Positions 7,048 to 15,917 are shown, counted from the stretch's first letter. The stretch is DNA of 64,000 bases from Actinomadura opuntiae (GCF_030283205.1 NZ_JASNWF010000001.1:186001-250000), one strand, 5' to 3'. Made by a program: numbers and translations. The notes: a model not told the origin generated them from the sequence alone.

Positions 7048-8043
7048 TCAGGCGGGTTCGGTGTCGGTGAGCTCGGTGGGTTCGGCGATGACGTCGACCA
7101 TGGCGCCGTTGCGCACCACGGTGATGGGCAGGGGCCGTCCGATGGCGCCCTCGAACATCAGCCGCTGCAGCGACTGGGCCTGCGAGACCGGGTGGCCGGC
7201 GGCGGTGAGGACCAGGTCGCCGCGGCGCAGCCCGGCCCGGTCGGCGGGGCTGGCGGGGACGACCTCGGCGACGCGCAGCGCCTCGTCCTGGCCGGTGCGG
7301 GCGCGCAGCGCCGCGGGGACCGGGACGGGCGCGGCGACCAGGCCGAGGTAGGCGCGGCGGACGCGGCCGTCGCGCATCAGCGCGGCGATGATGCGGCGGG
7401 TGGTGGCGTTGATGGGGACGGCCAGGCCGAGCCCGGCGCCGGCGACGGCGGTGTTGACGCCGACGACGCGGCCGCGGGAGTCGGCCAGGGCGCCGCCGGA
7501 GTTGCCGGGGTTGAGGGCGGCGTCGGTCTGGATGACGTCCTCGATGACGCGGGCGGTGCCGCCGCTGCGGGCGGGCAGCGACCGGCCGAGACCCGACACC
7601 ACCCCGGCGGTGACCGAGCCGGCCAGGCCGAGGGGGTTGCCGACGGCGACGACGAGTTGCCCGACGACCAGGCGGTCGCTGTCGCCGAGGGTCGCGGGTC
7701 CGGGGACGGCGCCGTCGGCGCGGACGACGGCCAGGTCCGACAGCGGGTCGGTGCCGACGACGGTGAACTCGGCGGTGGAGCCGTCGGCGAACGCGGCCTG
7801 CCCGCCGGTCGCGGCGCCGACGACGTGGGCGTTGGTCAGCAGGAACCCGTCGCCGGTGAACGCGACGGCGGACCCGGCTCCCTCGCCGCGGCGGTGGCGG
7901 ACGCGCAGCGCCGCGACGCGGGGGGTGAGTTCGCGGGCGACGGCGGACACGGTGGCCGAGTAGGCGTCCAGGGCCCGTTCGCCGGCCCGTTCGTCCAGGG
8001 CTTCTTCGTCGCGGGGTTCGGGGTCGCGGGGTTCGGGGGACAT
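7048..8043 (-). CDS. HtrA-like trypsin/PDZ serine protease without signal peptide
   Basis: A 331-residue protein with a trypsin-like domain (about residues 40-220) and one PDZ domain (about 235-325). The triad is visible: His73 in TNAHVVG, Asp103 in LSDLAVV and Ser182 in NPGNSGGAL. The PDZ module has the ADRAGLRRGDLVL carboxylate-binding loop. No signal peptide or transmembrane helix precedes the protease domain, so unlike DegP or PepD it should be cytoplasmic, or exported some other way. The start at 8043 has GGAGG six bases upstream. The first 25 residues are a charged Pro/Glu/Arg tract. An AT-rich stretch directly upstream probably holds its promoter. Confidence 0.9.
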   Translation of the reverse strand: MSPEPRDPEPRDEEALDERAGERALDAYSATVSAVARELTPRVAALRVRHRRGEGAGSAVAFTGDGFLLTNAHVVGAATGGQAAFADGSTAEFTVVGTDPLSDLAVVRADGAVPGPATLGDSDRLVVGQLVVAVGNPLGLAGSVTAGVVSGLGRSLPARSGGTARVIEDVIQTDAALNPGNSGGALADSRGRVVGVNTAVAGAGLGLAVPINATTRRIIAALMRDGRVRRAYLGLVAAPVPVPAALRARTGQDEALRVAEVVPASPADRAGLRRGDLVLTAAGHPVSQAQSLQRLMFEGAIGRPLPITVVRNGAMVDVIAEPTELTDTEPA

Positions 8044-8204
8044 CGCGCACCTCCAGATGATTACAACATTACCGCGCAACATCCGAAGGTGGCTGTTTGT
8101 TTCCGCGCCCCCGTCCAGGCCTCAGGGGGACGGGCGGCACTCCTCGCGCAGGATGCTGTAGAGCACCTCGTCGCCGGCCGCGCGAACGCGCCGCGGCCCG
8201 CGGG

Positions 8205-9047
8205 TCAGCGCAGGGTGGACAGGCCGCCGTCGACGTGCACGACCTGCCCGGTGACGTAGGCGGCGCGGTGCGACAGCAGGAACACCGCGACGTCGGCGAC
8301 CTCCCACGCGCTGCCCTGGCGGCGCATCGGGATCAGCGCGGCGACCTGCTCGCGGGTGGCGTTGCCGCTGGAGGCGTCTCGGCCCATCACGGTGTCGATC
8401 AGCCCGGGCGCGACGACGTTGGCGCGCACGCCGCGCCCCGCGCCCTCGGCGGCGATGTGGCGGACCAGCCCGGTCAGCCCCGCCTTGGACGCGTCGTAGG
8501 ACGGCGACCGCGAGCCGGGCTTGGTGCCGGCCAGCGACCCGATGAACACCATCGCGGCACCGGCGTCCAAAGCGGGCAGTGCGGCCTTGCCGACCAGGAA
8601 CGGGGCGCGCAGGTTCACCTGCAGGACCCGGTCCCAGTCGGCCAGGGCGGTGCCGGCCAGGCCGTACCCGACGCCGATCCCGGCGTTGAACACCACCCCG
8701 TCCAGCCCGCCGAGCTTCTCGGCCGCGTGCGTGACGACGCGGTCGCAGGACGCGGGGTCGGTGACGTCGGCGACGACGACGTGCGCCCGGCCGCCCTCGG
8801 CGGCGATCATGTCGGCGGTCGCGCCGGCGGCGTGCTCGTCGACGTCGGCGCAGGCGACCTCGGCGCCCTCGCGGGCGGCGGTGACGGCGATGGCGCGGCC
8901 GTTGCCGACGGGGGCGTCGGGATCGGGACTGGGGCGGGTCCCGGCGCCGACGACCAGGATGCGGCGGCCGGGCAGCAGCGGCCCGCCGGCCTGGGCCGGG
9001 CGCGGGGAGGGGTGCGCGGGGGGACGCGGCGCGGAGGGGTCGGGCAT
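8205..9047 (-). CDS. SDR family NAD(P)-dependent oxidoreductase
   Basis: A 280-residue short-chain dehydrogenase. The Rossmann fold opens with VVGAGTRPSPDPDAPVGNGRA, in which the glycine motif is split by a Pro/Asp-rich insertion seen in a particular SDR subgroup. The NAG motif (FNAGIG), catalytic Ser171, Tyr184 and Lys188 (SPSYDASKAG) and the C-terminal TGQVVHVDGGLS substrate/cofactor loop are all present. The 25-residue Pro-rich leader is unusual. The substrate is not predictable. The ATG at 9047 lies only 99 bases from the divergent spermidine-synthase-like gene, and no obvious Shine-Dalgarno is present. Confidence 0.9.
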   Translation of the reverse strand: MPDPSAPRPPAHPSPRPAQAGGPLLPGRRILVVGAGTRPSPDPDAPVGNGRAIAVTAAREGAEVACADVDEHAAGATADMIAAEGGRAHVVVADVTDPASCDRVVTHAAEKLGGLDGVVFNAGIGVGYGLAGTALADWDRVLQVNLRAPFLVGKAALPALDAGAAMVFIGSLAGTKPGSRSPSYDASKAGLTGLVRHIAAEGAGRGVRANVVAPGLIDTVMGRDASSGNATREQVAALIPMRRQGSAWEVADVAVFLLSHRAAYVTGQVVHVDGGLSTLR

Positions 9048-9146
9048 GCCCGGCACCGTAGCCGACCCGCCCCCGCCCCGCCCAGCCCCCGCCGGAGCGG
9101 CGCGCACCGCCCCGCCGCCGGGCGCCGGGTGGCTAGGGTCGGGGCC

Positions 9147-9935
9147 ATGGACGTGATCGGGGAAGGCCGGGCCGACCCGGTCGTCGTGGAGCGCGCCGCC
9201 GGGGTCGGCGGTGAGCTGGTGCTGCGCCGGGCGGGCGCCGACTACGAGATCATCAGCAACGGGACGTTCCTGATGGACACCCGCAACGGCGAGTCCGAGC
9301 GGCTGCTGGTCCGCGCCGCCGTCGACACCGCCCTGAACGGCGACGGGGCCGGTGACGGCGGCGGGGGGCCGGTGCGGGTGCTGATCGGCGGCCTCGGCGT
9401 CGGGTTCTCCCTGGCCGAGGCGCTGTCGCTGCCCGGCGTCGGGCACGTCACGGTGGTGGAGCGCGAACCGGCGGTGGCCCGCTGGCACGCCGGGCCGCTG
9501 CGGCCCTGGTCGCGGGGCGGGCTGGACGACCCCCGCGTCGACCTGGTGCGCGCCGACCTCCTCGACGTCCTCCACCGCCCCGCCGACGGTGCGCCCGGCA
9601 TGTTCGACGCGGTGTGCCTGGACATCGACAACGGCCCGCACTGGACGGTCACCCCCGGCAACGCCCGCCTGTACGGGCCGGACGGGCTGGACCTGCTGGC
9701 CGGACGCCTCACCCCGCGCGGGGTACTGGCAGTGTGGAGCGCCGGCGCCGCACCGGGCTTCCAGGACCTGCTGGCGTCCCGGTTCGCCCGGGTCCGGGCC
9801 CTGCCGGTGCCGGTGCCGCGCGGCGAGCCGGACGTGGTGTACCTGGCCGACCGCCCCCACCCGGCGGCACCGCACGAACCCGGACGGGACGCTTCCACCG
9901 ACCGCGCCCGAGGTTCCGGACGACCCGTTCGCTAG
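9147..9935 (+). CDS. Spermidine synthase-like methyltransferase-fold protein
   Basis: A 262-residue protein with the Rossmann-type fold of polyamine aminopropyltransferases. VRVLIGGLGVGFSLAEAL is the nucleotide-binding glycine loop, VTVVEREPAVARWH the acidic strand, and FDAVCLDIDNGPHW the loop that in true spermidine synthases holds the gate Asp. The N-terminal beta domain is short, so this is the spermidine-synthase-like branch common in actinomycetes rather than a proven SpeE. TAGGGT (9134-9139) ends seven bases before the ATG, so the mRNA is probably leaderless. The stop is 34 bases before bioY, suggesting cotranscription. Confidence 0.82.
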   Translation: MDVIGEGRADPVVVERAAGVGGELVLRRAGADYEIISNGTFLMDTRNGESERLLVRAAVDTALNGDGAGDGGGGPVRVLIGGLGVGFSLAEALSLPGVGHVTVVEREPAVARWHAGPLRPWSRGGLDDPRVDLVRADLLDVLHRPADGAPGMFDAVCLDIDNGPHWTVTPGNARLYGPDGLDLLAGRLTPRGVLAVWSAGAAPGFQDLLASRFARVRALPVPVPRGEPDVVYLADRPHPAAPHEPGRDASTDRARGSGRPVR

Positions 9936-9969
9936 GTTTCGGCTGACACCACCGTTCAAGGGAGGTTCA

Positions 9970-10566
9970 GTGGCCACTGCTCACGCAGCCCGGCGCGGCC
10001 CCGCCGTCCTGGGCGACCTGCTGCCCGGTTCCCTCGCCCGCGACGCCGCGCTCGTCGCCGGCGCGGCCGCCTTCACCGGCGTCGCCGCGCAGATCGCCGT
10101 GCCGCTGCCCGGCACCCCGGTACCGGTGACCGGGCAGACGTTCGCGGTGCTGCTGGCCGGCGCCGCGCTCGGCCCCGGCCGCGCCGCCCTCGGCATGCTC
10201 GTCTACCTGCTGGCCGGGATGGCGGGCGTGCCGTGGTTCACCGACGGCGCCTCCGGCACCGGCTTCCCGACGCTCGGCTACGTGCTGGGCTTCGTGGTCG
10301 CCGCCGCCGTCGTGGGCCGGCTCGCCGAACGCGGCGGCGACCGCACCCCCGCCCGCACCGTCGCCACCATGCTGACCGGCACCGCCCTCATGTACGCCGC
10401 CGGCGTCCCCTACCTGATGGCCTCGCTGCACGTCGGCCTCGGCAAGGCGCTGCACCTGGGCATGACGCCGTTCCTGCTGGGCGACGCGCTGAAGGTCGCG
10501 CTCGCGGCGGCGCTGCTGCCGGCGGCGTGGAAGCTGACCGGCCGCCTCACCGGCCGCGCCTCCTGA
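9970..10566 (+). CDS. bioY: BioY biotin transporter substrate-binding subunit
   Basis: A 198-residue integral membrane protein of the BioY family, the S-component of ECF-type biotin transporters. About six hydrophobic helices are visible. The loop VPLPGTPVPVTGQTFAVLLAGAAL with the GPGRAALGMLVYLLAG segment is the family hallmark for biotin recognition. The GTG at 9970 has GGGAGG six bases upstream. No bioM/bioN energising subunits are adjacent, so it uses a shared ECF module or works alone. A strong hairpin terminator follows. Confidence 0.93.
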   Translation: MATAHAARRGPAVLGDLLPGSLARDAALVAGAAAFTGVAAQIAVPLPGTPVPVTGQTFAVLLAGAALGPGRAALGMLVYLLAGMAGVPWFTDGASGTGFPTLGYVLGFVVAAAVVGRLAERGGDRTPARTVATMLTGTALMYAAGVPYLMASLHVGLGKALHLGMTPFLLGDALKVALAAALLPAAWKLTGRLTGRAS

Positions 10567-10575
10567 CACCCGCCC

Positions 10576-10619
10576 GCGCCGACCCCCCGTGCGCCCTACC
10601 GCGCACGGGGGGTCGGCGC
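10576..10619 (+). terminator. Terminator hairpin after bioY
   Basis: Nineteen-base arms at 10576-10594 and 10601-10619 are perfectly complementary around a six-base loop (CCTACC), starting ten bases after the bioY stop. No T-tract follows, as is usual in very GC-rich actinomycetes. Confidence 0.8.
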
Positions 10620-10725
10620 ACCGCGTGCATGGGGGCGCGCTGATCGGGCATGTGCAGCCGGTGACGCCGCGCCGGCAGCGCGGGCATGTGGCGCACACCT
10701 CACCGGACGCCGCCGCCCCGCCTGT

Positions 10726-10753
10726 TTGAACAGGTTCAATTCTGCCGTACAGT
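10726..10753 (+). promoter_or_regulatory. menF promoter with TTGAAC-AG-GTTCAA palindrome
   Basis: The 14-base perfect palindrome 10726-10739 contains the -35 hexamer TTGAAC in its left arm. TACAGT (10748-10753) is the -10 at 16 bases spacing, and the menF GTG begins eight bases after it, so the transcript should be leaderless. A closely related palindrome overlaps the menE promoter at 21882-21895. The overlap with -35 suggests repression by an unidentified dimeric regulator. Confidence 0.65.
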
Positions 10754-10760
10754 GGCATTC

Positions 10761-11996
10761 GTGAAGCTCGCCGTGACAGCACCGGACCGCCTCGTCGTCC
10801 GCACCGCCGAGGTCGCCGACCCCGGCGACCTCGTCTCGAGACTTCCGCACCCCTCCGCCCTGGCCTGGATCCGCCACGGCGAGGGCATCGTCGGCTGGGG
10901 CGAGGCCGCCCGCATCACCCTGCCCGGCGGCGAGGACCGCTTCACCGCCGCCGCCGCGCTGCTGCGCGACCTGTTCGGCGCCGCCGCCATCGATGACCCC
11001 GTCGCCCTCCCCGGCACCGGCCCCGTCGCCTTCGGCGGATTCGCCTTCGACCCCAAGTCGCCCGACTCCGTCCTGATCGTCCCCCGCCGCGTCCTCGGCC
11101 GCCGCGACGGCCGCGCCTGGCTCACCACCATCGGCGACGACGCCGACCCCCTCTCCCTCGTCCACGAACCCCAGCCCCCCACCGGCCTGACCTGGGGCGA
11201 CGGCGCCATGCCCGCACACGCCTGGGGCGAGGCCGTCGCCGCCGCCGTCCGCCGCATCCGCGGCGGCGCCCTCGGCAAGGTCGTCCTCGCCCGCGACCTC
11301 ACCGTCCGCGCCGACGCCCCCATCGACGCCCGCGTCCTGCTGCGCCGCCTCGCCGACCGCTTCCCCGGCTGCTACACCTTCTCCTGCGCCGGCCTCGTCG
11401 GCGCCACCCCCGAACTGCTGATCCGCCGCACCGGCGGCGACATCGAATCGCTCGTCCTGGCCGGCACCACCTCCCGCGGCGACACCCCCGCCGCCGACCA
11501 CGACCGCGCCGCCCGCCTGTTCACCTCCGCCAAGGACCGCGAAGAGCACCGCTACGCCGCCGACATGGTCCGCGACGCCCTCGCCCCGCTCTGCGCCGAC
11601 CTGCACGTCCCCGCCGAACCCGAACTGCTCACCCTGCCCAACCTGCACCACCTCGCCTCCCCCCTCCGCGGCCGCCTCACCGCCGACCGCTCCGTCCTGG
11701 ACGTCGTCGCCGCCCTGCACCCCACCCCCGCCGTCTGCGGCACCCCCACCGACACCGCCATGGACCTCATCCGCGAACTCGAAGGCATGGACCGCGGCCG
11801 CTACGCCGGCCCCGTCGGCTGGGTCGACGCCCGCGGCGACGGCGAATGGGGCATCGCCCTGCGCTGCGCCCAGCTCGACGGCACCCGCGCCCGCCTGTTC
11901 GCCGGCTGCGGCATCGTCGCCGACTCCGACCCCGCCGCCGAACTCGCCGAGGCCCAGACCAAGTTCCGCGCCATGCAGTACGCCCTCCAGGGCTGA
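10761..11996 (+). CDS. menF: Isochorismate synthase
   Basis: A 411-residue chorismate-binding enzyme that converts chorismate to isochorismate, the entry step of menaquinone synthesis. The C-terminal half carries the family core: GKVVLARDLTVRA, CYTFSCAGLVGATPELL, LAGTTSRGDTPAADHD, LHHLASPLRGRL, HPTPAVCGTP and the final GWVDARGDGEWGIALR. The HPTPAVCGTP segment is characteristic of isochorismate synthases. The GTG at 10761 sits directly behind a promoter and gives the best N-terminus (VKLAVTAPDRLVVRT). menBCD and menE lie 8-12 kb downstream and share a promoter palindrome. An isochorismate synthase for siderophores is an alternative, but no siderophore genes are nearby. Confidence 0.87.
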   Translation: MKLAVTAPDRLVVRTAEVADPGDLVSRLPHPSALAWIRHGEGIVGWGEAARITLPGGEDRFTAAAALLRDLFGAAAIDDPVALPGTGPVAFGGFAFDPKSPDSVLIVPRRVLGRRDGRAWLTTIGDDADPLSLVHEPQPPTGLTWGDGAMPAHAWGEAVAAAVRRIRGGALGKVVLARDLTVRADAPIDARVLLRRLADRFPGCYTFSCAGLVGATPELLIRRTGGDIESLVLAGTTSRGDTPAADHDRAARLFTSAKDREEHRYAADMVRDALAPLCADLHVPAEPELLTLPNLHHLASPLRGRLTADRSVLDVVAALHPTPAVCGTPTDTAMDLIRELEGMDRGRYAGPVGWVDARGDGEWGIALRCAQLDGTRARLFAGCGIVADSDPAAELAEAQTKFRAMQYALQG

Positions 11997-12034
11997 CCCG
12001 ACCGGCCCCGCCCCGGCACCGGCACACTGGACAC

Positions 12035-13087
12035 GTGCGCGCCTCACGCCTGCTGTCCCTGCTCCTGCTGCTGCAGACCCGCGGCCGCATGACCGCACAA
12101 GACCTCGCCGACGAACTCGAGGTGTCGGTCCGCACCGTCTACCGCGACGTCGAATCACTGTCGGCCGCCGGCGTCCCCGTCTACGCCGACCGCGGCCCCG
12201 ACGGCGGCTACCGCCTCCTGGAGGGCTACCGCACCCGCCTCACCGGCCTCACCACCGGCGAAGCCGAATCCCTGTTCCTGTCCGGCATGCCCGGCCCCGC
12301 CTCCCAGCTCGGCCTCGGCGACGTCGTCGCCGCCGCCGAACTGAAACTCATGGCCGCCCTCCCACCCGACCTGCGCACCCGCGCCGCACGCATCCGCGAA
12401 CGCTTCCACCTCGACGCCCCCGGCTGGTTCCGCCACCCCGACGACGTCCCCCACCTGCAGCCCCTCGCCGACGCCGTCTGGAACCAGCAGCGCATCCGCG
12501 TCACCTACCGCCGCTGGGCACACCCCCAGCAGGTCACGCGCGTCCTGGAACCCATCGGCGTCGTCCTCAAAGCCGGCACCTGGTACCTCATCGCCCGTGC
12601 CCACCACCCCGAAGCGTCCGACACCGACGCACCCGACGCCGAAGTGCCCGACGCAGGCGCGCCCCGCACCTACCGGGTCGCGCGGATCCTGACCCTCGAC
12701 CCGCTCCCCCAGCACTTCGAACGCCCAGTCGGCTTCGACCTCGCCACCTACTGGGACGGATACGCCGCCCGCTTCGAAGCCGACTCCTACCGCGACGAGG
12801 CCACCGTCCGCCTGTCCCCCGACGGCCTCGAACGCGCCCCCATCCTCCTGCCCCCCGTCATGGCACGCGCCGTCCACGACAACGCCGGACCACCCGACCC
12901 CGCCGGCTGGACCCGCGTCACCCTCCCCGTCGAATCACAACGCCACGCCCACGTCGAATTCCTCAAACTCGGCGCCGACGTCGAAGTCCTCGCCCCACCC
13001 GAACTCCGCGCCATGATGACCGCCACCGCCCGCGCCCTCGCCGACCGCTACCTGCCCCCGCCCGGCCCTCACCCCGACGCCGGCTGA
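12035..13087 (+). CDS. WYL-domain transcriptional regulator (YafY type)
   Basis: A 350-residue regulator. Residues 1-60 form a DeoR-type winged helix-turn-helix (RMTAQDLADELEVSVRTVYRDVESL), followed by the family segment GPDGGYRLLEGYRT. The WYL domain (about 135-230) has RWAHPQQVTRVLEPIGVVLKAGTWYLIAR, where WYL is the ligand-sensing motif; a WCX extension completes the C-terminus. The Asp/Ala/Pro-rich segment in the WYL domain (around residue 195) is a lineage-specific insertion. CACACT (12023-12028) six bases before the GTG suggests a leaderless transcript. Target and ligand unknown. It overlaps the convergent glycosylase gene by 19 bases. Confidence 0.9.
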   Translation: MRASRLLSLLLLLQTRGRMTAQDLADELEVSVRTVYRDVESLSAAGVPVYADRGPDGGYRLLEGYRTRLTGLTTGEAESLFLSGMPGPASQLGLGDVVAAAELKLMAALPPDLRTRAARIRERFHLDAPGWFRHPDDVPHLQPLADAVWNQQRIRVTYRRWAHPQQVTRVLEPIGVVLKAGTWYLIARAHHPEASDTDAPDAEVPDAGAPRTYRVARILTLDPLPQHFERPVGFDLATYWDGYAARFEADSYRDEATVRLSPDGLERAPILLPPVMARAVHDNAGPPDPAGWTRVTLPVESQRHAHVEFLKLGADVEVLAPPELRAMMTATARALADRYLPPPGPHPDAG

Positions 13088-13884
13088 CACCCCGGACACC
13101 AGAACAGGTTCCGCGCCGCCAGCTCCGCCGACGCCACCGGCGCCCCGCACACCAGGCACGGCAACCCCGCGCGCCGGTACACGTACACCTCACCACCATG
13201 ATCGTCCACCCGCGGCGGCCGCCCCATCGCCTCCGGCGTGTGCTCCGGACGCACCGTATCGATCCGCCCCGACCGCACACCCTCCGCCATCAGCACCGCC
13301 AGATCCGCCCAGATCGCCGACCACTGCGCCTCCGACAGCGCCCGCCCCGGCAGCAGCGGATCGATCCCCTGCCGGAACAGCACCTCCGCCCGGTAGATGT
13401 TCCCCGGCCCCGCCACCACCGACTGATCCATCAGCAGCGCCGCGATGCTCGTCCGGCTCCGCGAGATCCGCGCCCACGCCCGCCCCGGATCGGCGTCCGC
13501 CCGCAACGGATCGGGCCCCAGCCGATCCCGCAGCAGCTTCACCCCGCCCGGCTCCAGCAGCTCGCACGCGTTCGGACCGCGCAGATCCGCATGCCCGCCC
13601 GCACCCGACAACCGCAACCGCACCGCCCCCTGCGGCTCGGGCGCCGGCAGCCCGCCGAACCGCCACGTCCCATAGATTCCCAGATGGACGTGCAGAACGC
13701 GATCGTCGTCGAACTCCAGCAGCAGATGCTTGCCGTGCGCGTCCGCGGCCGTCAACACACGGCCGTCGATCCCGGCCGCACCCGCCGCGAACCGGCCCTG
13801 CGGACTCTCGGCGGCGACGCGACGGCCGCCGAACACCCGACGGTGCTCGGCGGCCAGACGATGGAGGGTATGTCCTTCGGGCAT
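13069..13884 (-). CDS. nei: Fpg/Nei family DNA glycosylase (endonuclease VIII type)
   Basis: A 271-residue base-excision repair enzyme that removes oxidised pyrimidines or abasic-site lesions. MPEGHTLHRLA shows the catalytic Pro2-Glu3 after Met removal; the MPEGH variant is the Nei2-like actinobacterial group rather than Fpg (MPELPEVE). The helix-two-turn-helix (LLMDQSVVAGPGNIYRAEVLF) has the conserved Asn. A C-terminal zinc finger is present: Cys pair in LPCLVCGAP and Cys pair in WCPGCQ. TAGGAT ten bases before the ATG suggests a very short leader. It lies head to tail with the fatty acid desaturase upstream. Confidence 0.92.
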   Translation of the reverse strand: MPEGHTLHRLAAEHRRVFGGRRVAAESPQGRFAAGAAGIDGRVLTAADAHGKHLLLEFDDDRVLHVHLGIYGTWRFGGLPAPEPQGAVRLRLSGAGGHADLRGPNACELLEPGGVKLLRDRLGPDPLRADADPGRAWARISRSRTSIAALLMDQSVVAGPGNIYRAEVLFRQGIDPLLPGRALSEAQWSAIWADLAVLMAEGVRSGRIDTVRPEHTPEAMGRPPRVDDHGGEVYVYRRAGLPCLVCGAPVASAELAARNLFWCPGCQPASG

Positions 13885-13915
13885 GACGCCCGCAATCCTA
13901 CGGTCCGCCCCGCGG

Positions 13916-14938
13916 TCACCGCAGCGGAGCGCCCACCTCCCGCATGTGCCCCAGCGCCTGCCGGTAGGACTCCACCAGCCCCGTCTCGGTGAACGGCAGC
14001 CCCACCGCCGCGCAGTGCGCCCGCACCAGCGGCTGCACCCGCCGCAGACTGCACCGCGGAATCCCCGGGAACAGATGGTGCTCGATCTGGTAGTTCAGCC
14101 CGCCCATCAGCCAGTCCACCACCACACCGCCCCGCACGTTCCGCGACGTCAGCACCTGCCGCCGCAGATGCCCCCACCGCTCACCCGGACCCGGCATCGC
14201 CATCCCCTTGTGGTTCGGCGCGAACACCGACCCCAGATGCACACCGAACAGCGCATGATGCAACGCCATCAGCACCAGCGCCTTCCCCGGCGACAGCAAC
14301 GTGAACGCCAGCGACAGGTACGCCACCGCGTGCAACGCCAGCAGCCCGCCCTCCACCAGCTGATCGCGCCGCGACCGGCCCCGCAGGAACAGCACGCTGC
14401 CGACCTTCAGGTTCAGCCCCTCCAGCGTCAGCAGCGGGAAGAACAACCCCGCCTGATGCCGCGCCACCCACCGCAGCACCCCGCGCTGCCGCACCGCCTG
14501 CCCCTCCGTCCACGCCAGGACCCCCTCGCCCACATCAGGGTCCTTGCCGACATGGTTCGGATTCGCGTGATGCCGGTTGTGCTTGTCGGTCCACCACCCC
14601 TGCCCCATCCCCAGCAGCAGGTTCCCCAGCACCAGCCCCAGCACCCGGTTCGCCCGCGCCGACCGCGCGATCTGCCGATGCCCCGCGTCATGCCCGAGGA
14701 ACCCCGTCCGCGCCGACAGCACCGCCAGCGGAATACCGAGCAGCACCACCCACCAGCTCGCCCCGGCCCACCCGACCGCCGCCCACACCGCCGCCGTCCC
14801 GGCCACGTTCAGCCCGATCGCCCGCGCGTAGTACCCGCGACGCCGGTCCAGCAGCCCGCTCGCGCGGACCTGCCGCGCCAGCGGAGCGAAATCACTGCCG
14901 GCCGCCCGGACGGGCGGGGCCTCGAGAGTAGCGGGCAT
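13916..14938 (-). CDS. Fatty acid desaturase (membrane, three His-box type)
   Basis: A 340-residue di-iron membrane desaturase. His boxes are His83-Asp-Ala-Gly-His87, His120-Asn-Arg-His-His124 and Glu-His287-His288 (QIEHHLFPG); the last form is that of front-end or linoleoyl-CoA-type acyl desaturases. Two pairs of hydrophobic helices (about 40-80 and 190-240) separate the boxes. It should insert a double bond in membrane acyl chains with electrons from a ferredoxin or a reductase encoded elsewhere. The ATG at 14938 is chosen because GGAGG lies five bases upstream; an ATG four codons earlier overlaps that site. No adjacent oxidoreductase partner. Confidence 0.9.
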   Translation of the reverse strand: MPATLEAPPVRAAGSDFAPLARQVRASGLLDRRRGYYARAIGLNVAGTAAVWAAVGWAGASWWVVLLGIPLAVLSARTGFLGHDAGHRQIARSARANRVLGLVLGNLLLGMGQGWWTDKHNRHHANPNHVGKDPDVGEGVLAWTEGQAVRQRGVLRWVARHQAGLFFPLLTLEGLNLKVGSVLFLRGRSRRDQLVEGGLLALHAVAYLSLAFTLLSPGKALVLMALHHALFGVHLGSVFAPNHKGMAMPGPGERWGHLRRQVLTSRNVRGGVVVDWLMGGLNYQIEHHLFPGIPRCSLRRVQPLVRAHCAAVGLPFTETGLVESYRQALGHMREVGAPLR

Positions 14939-15110
14939 CGGTTCCTCCATCGGATCGTCGGTAGGCCATCTGATCCGACAAGCTACGGAGCCGACCACCG
15001 GGCGGTCTCCACGCTGAGGAGCCAACCCCGCCCTGGCTCCCAGGTCCCGGTACCCTCACCCGGACCCTGCGTCCAAGACGGAACAACACGTCCATATAGG
15101 GTCAGAAGCC

Positions 15111-15917
15111 ATGAACGAACCGACGCGGTGGATCGACCTTGACGGAGCCGTCAACGCCCGGGACCTCGGCGGGCTCCCCACCACCGACGGCGGCACCACC
15201 CGCCGCGGCCGCGTCCTGCGCTCGGACAACCTCCAGAACCTCACCGTCGCCGACGTCCGCCTCCTCCTCGACGAATACCACCTCAAGAACGTCATCGACC
15301 TGCGCAGCGACGCCGAGGTCCGGCTCGAAGGACCCGGCCCCCTCACCCGCGTCCCCTCCGTCACCCTCCACCAGCTGTCGCTGTTCCCCGAAGGCGGCCA
15401 CCGCACCGACGTCACCGCCGACACCCCCGCCCGCGCCGACGTCGGCAAGGCCCTCCCCTGGCAGGGCCGCACCGCCGAGGGCACCGAACTCGACCGCTCC
15501 ACCGGCCACTACCTCGGCTACCTCCACGACCGCGGCGACAACATCGTCGCCGCCCTGCGCGTCATGACCCGCGCCGACGGCTCCTCCCTCGTGCACTGCG
15601 CCGCCGGCAAGGACCGCACCGGCGTCGTCTGCGCCCTCGCCCTCGACGTCGCCGGCGTCACCCGCGAGGCCATCGTCGCCGACTACGCCATGACCGGCGA
15701 GCGCATCGACGCCATCCTCGACCGCCTGCGCGGCAGCGACACCTACGCCTCCGACCTGGACTCCCGCCCCGCCGACACCCACGTCCCGCACGCCGCCGTC
15801 ATGGAGAAGCTCCTCGCCCGCATCGACGAGGAGTTCGGCGGCACGCAGGGCTGGCTCACCGGCCACGGCTGGACCGCCGAGGACACCGACGCCCTCCGCG
15901 ACCGCCTCCTCGGCTGA
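15111..15917 (+). CDS. Tyrosine-protein phosphatase (MptpB-like)
   Basis: A 268-residue phosphatase of the DSP-like/MptpB family. The P-loop is His162-Cys163-Ala-Ala-Gly-Lys-Asp-Arg169, the HCxxGKDR form typical of actinobacterial PtpB and of enzymes active on phosphotyrosine and phosphoinositides. The opening NARDLGGLPTTDGG is the other conserved segment. No signal peptide. The -10 TAGGGT (15097-15102) ends eight bases before the ATG, so a leaderless or nearly leaderless transcript is likely. Not obviously part of an operon. In pathogens this family is secreted; here a housekeeping role is more probable. Confidence 0.92.
   Translation: MNEPTRWIDLDGAVNARDLGGLPTTDGGTTRRGRVLRSDNLQNLTVADVRLLLDEYHLKNVIDLRSDAEVRLEGPGPLTRVPSVTLHQLSLFPEGGHRTDVTADTPARADVGKALPWQGRTAEGTELDRSTGHYLGYLHDRGDNIVAALRVMTRADGSSLVHCAAGKDRTGVVCALALDVAGVTREAIVADYAMTGERIDAILDRLRGSDTYASDLDSRPADTHVPHAAVMEKLLARIDEEFGGTQGWLTGHGWTAEDTDALRDRLLG

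Noticed and set aside
8054..8084. AT-rich, partly symmetric stretch at the skew reversal, considered as a dif site
   Set aside because: The left half loosely resembles the XerC arm of actinobacterial dif sites, but the right half does not match. It is also the expected promoter/leader of the HtrA-like gene. Not strong enough to call.
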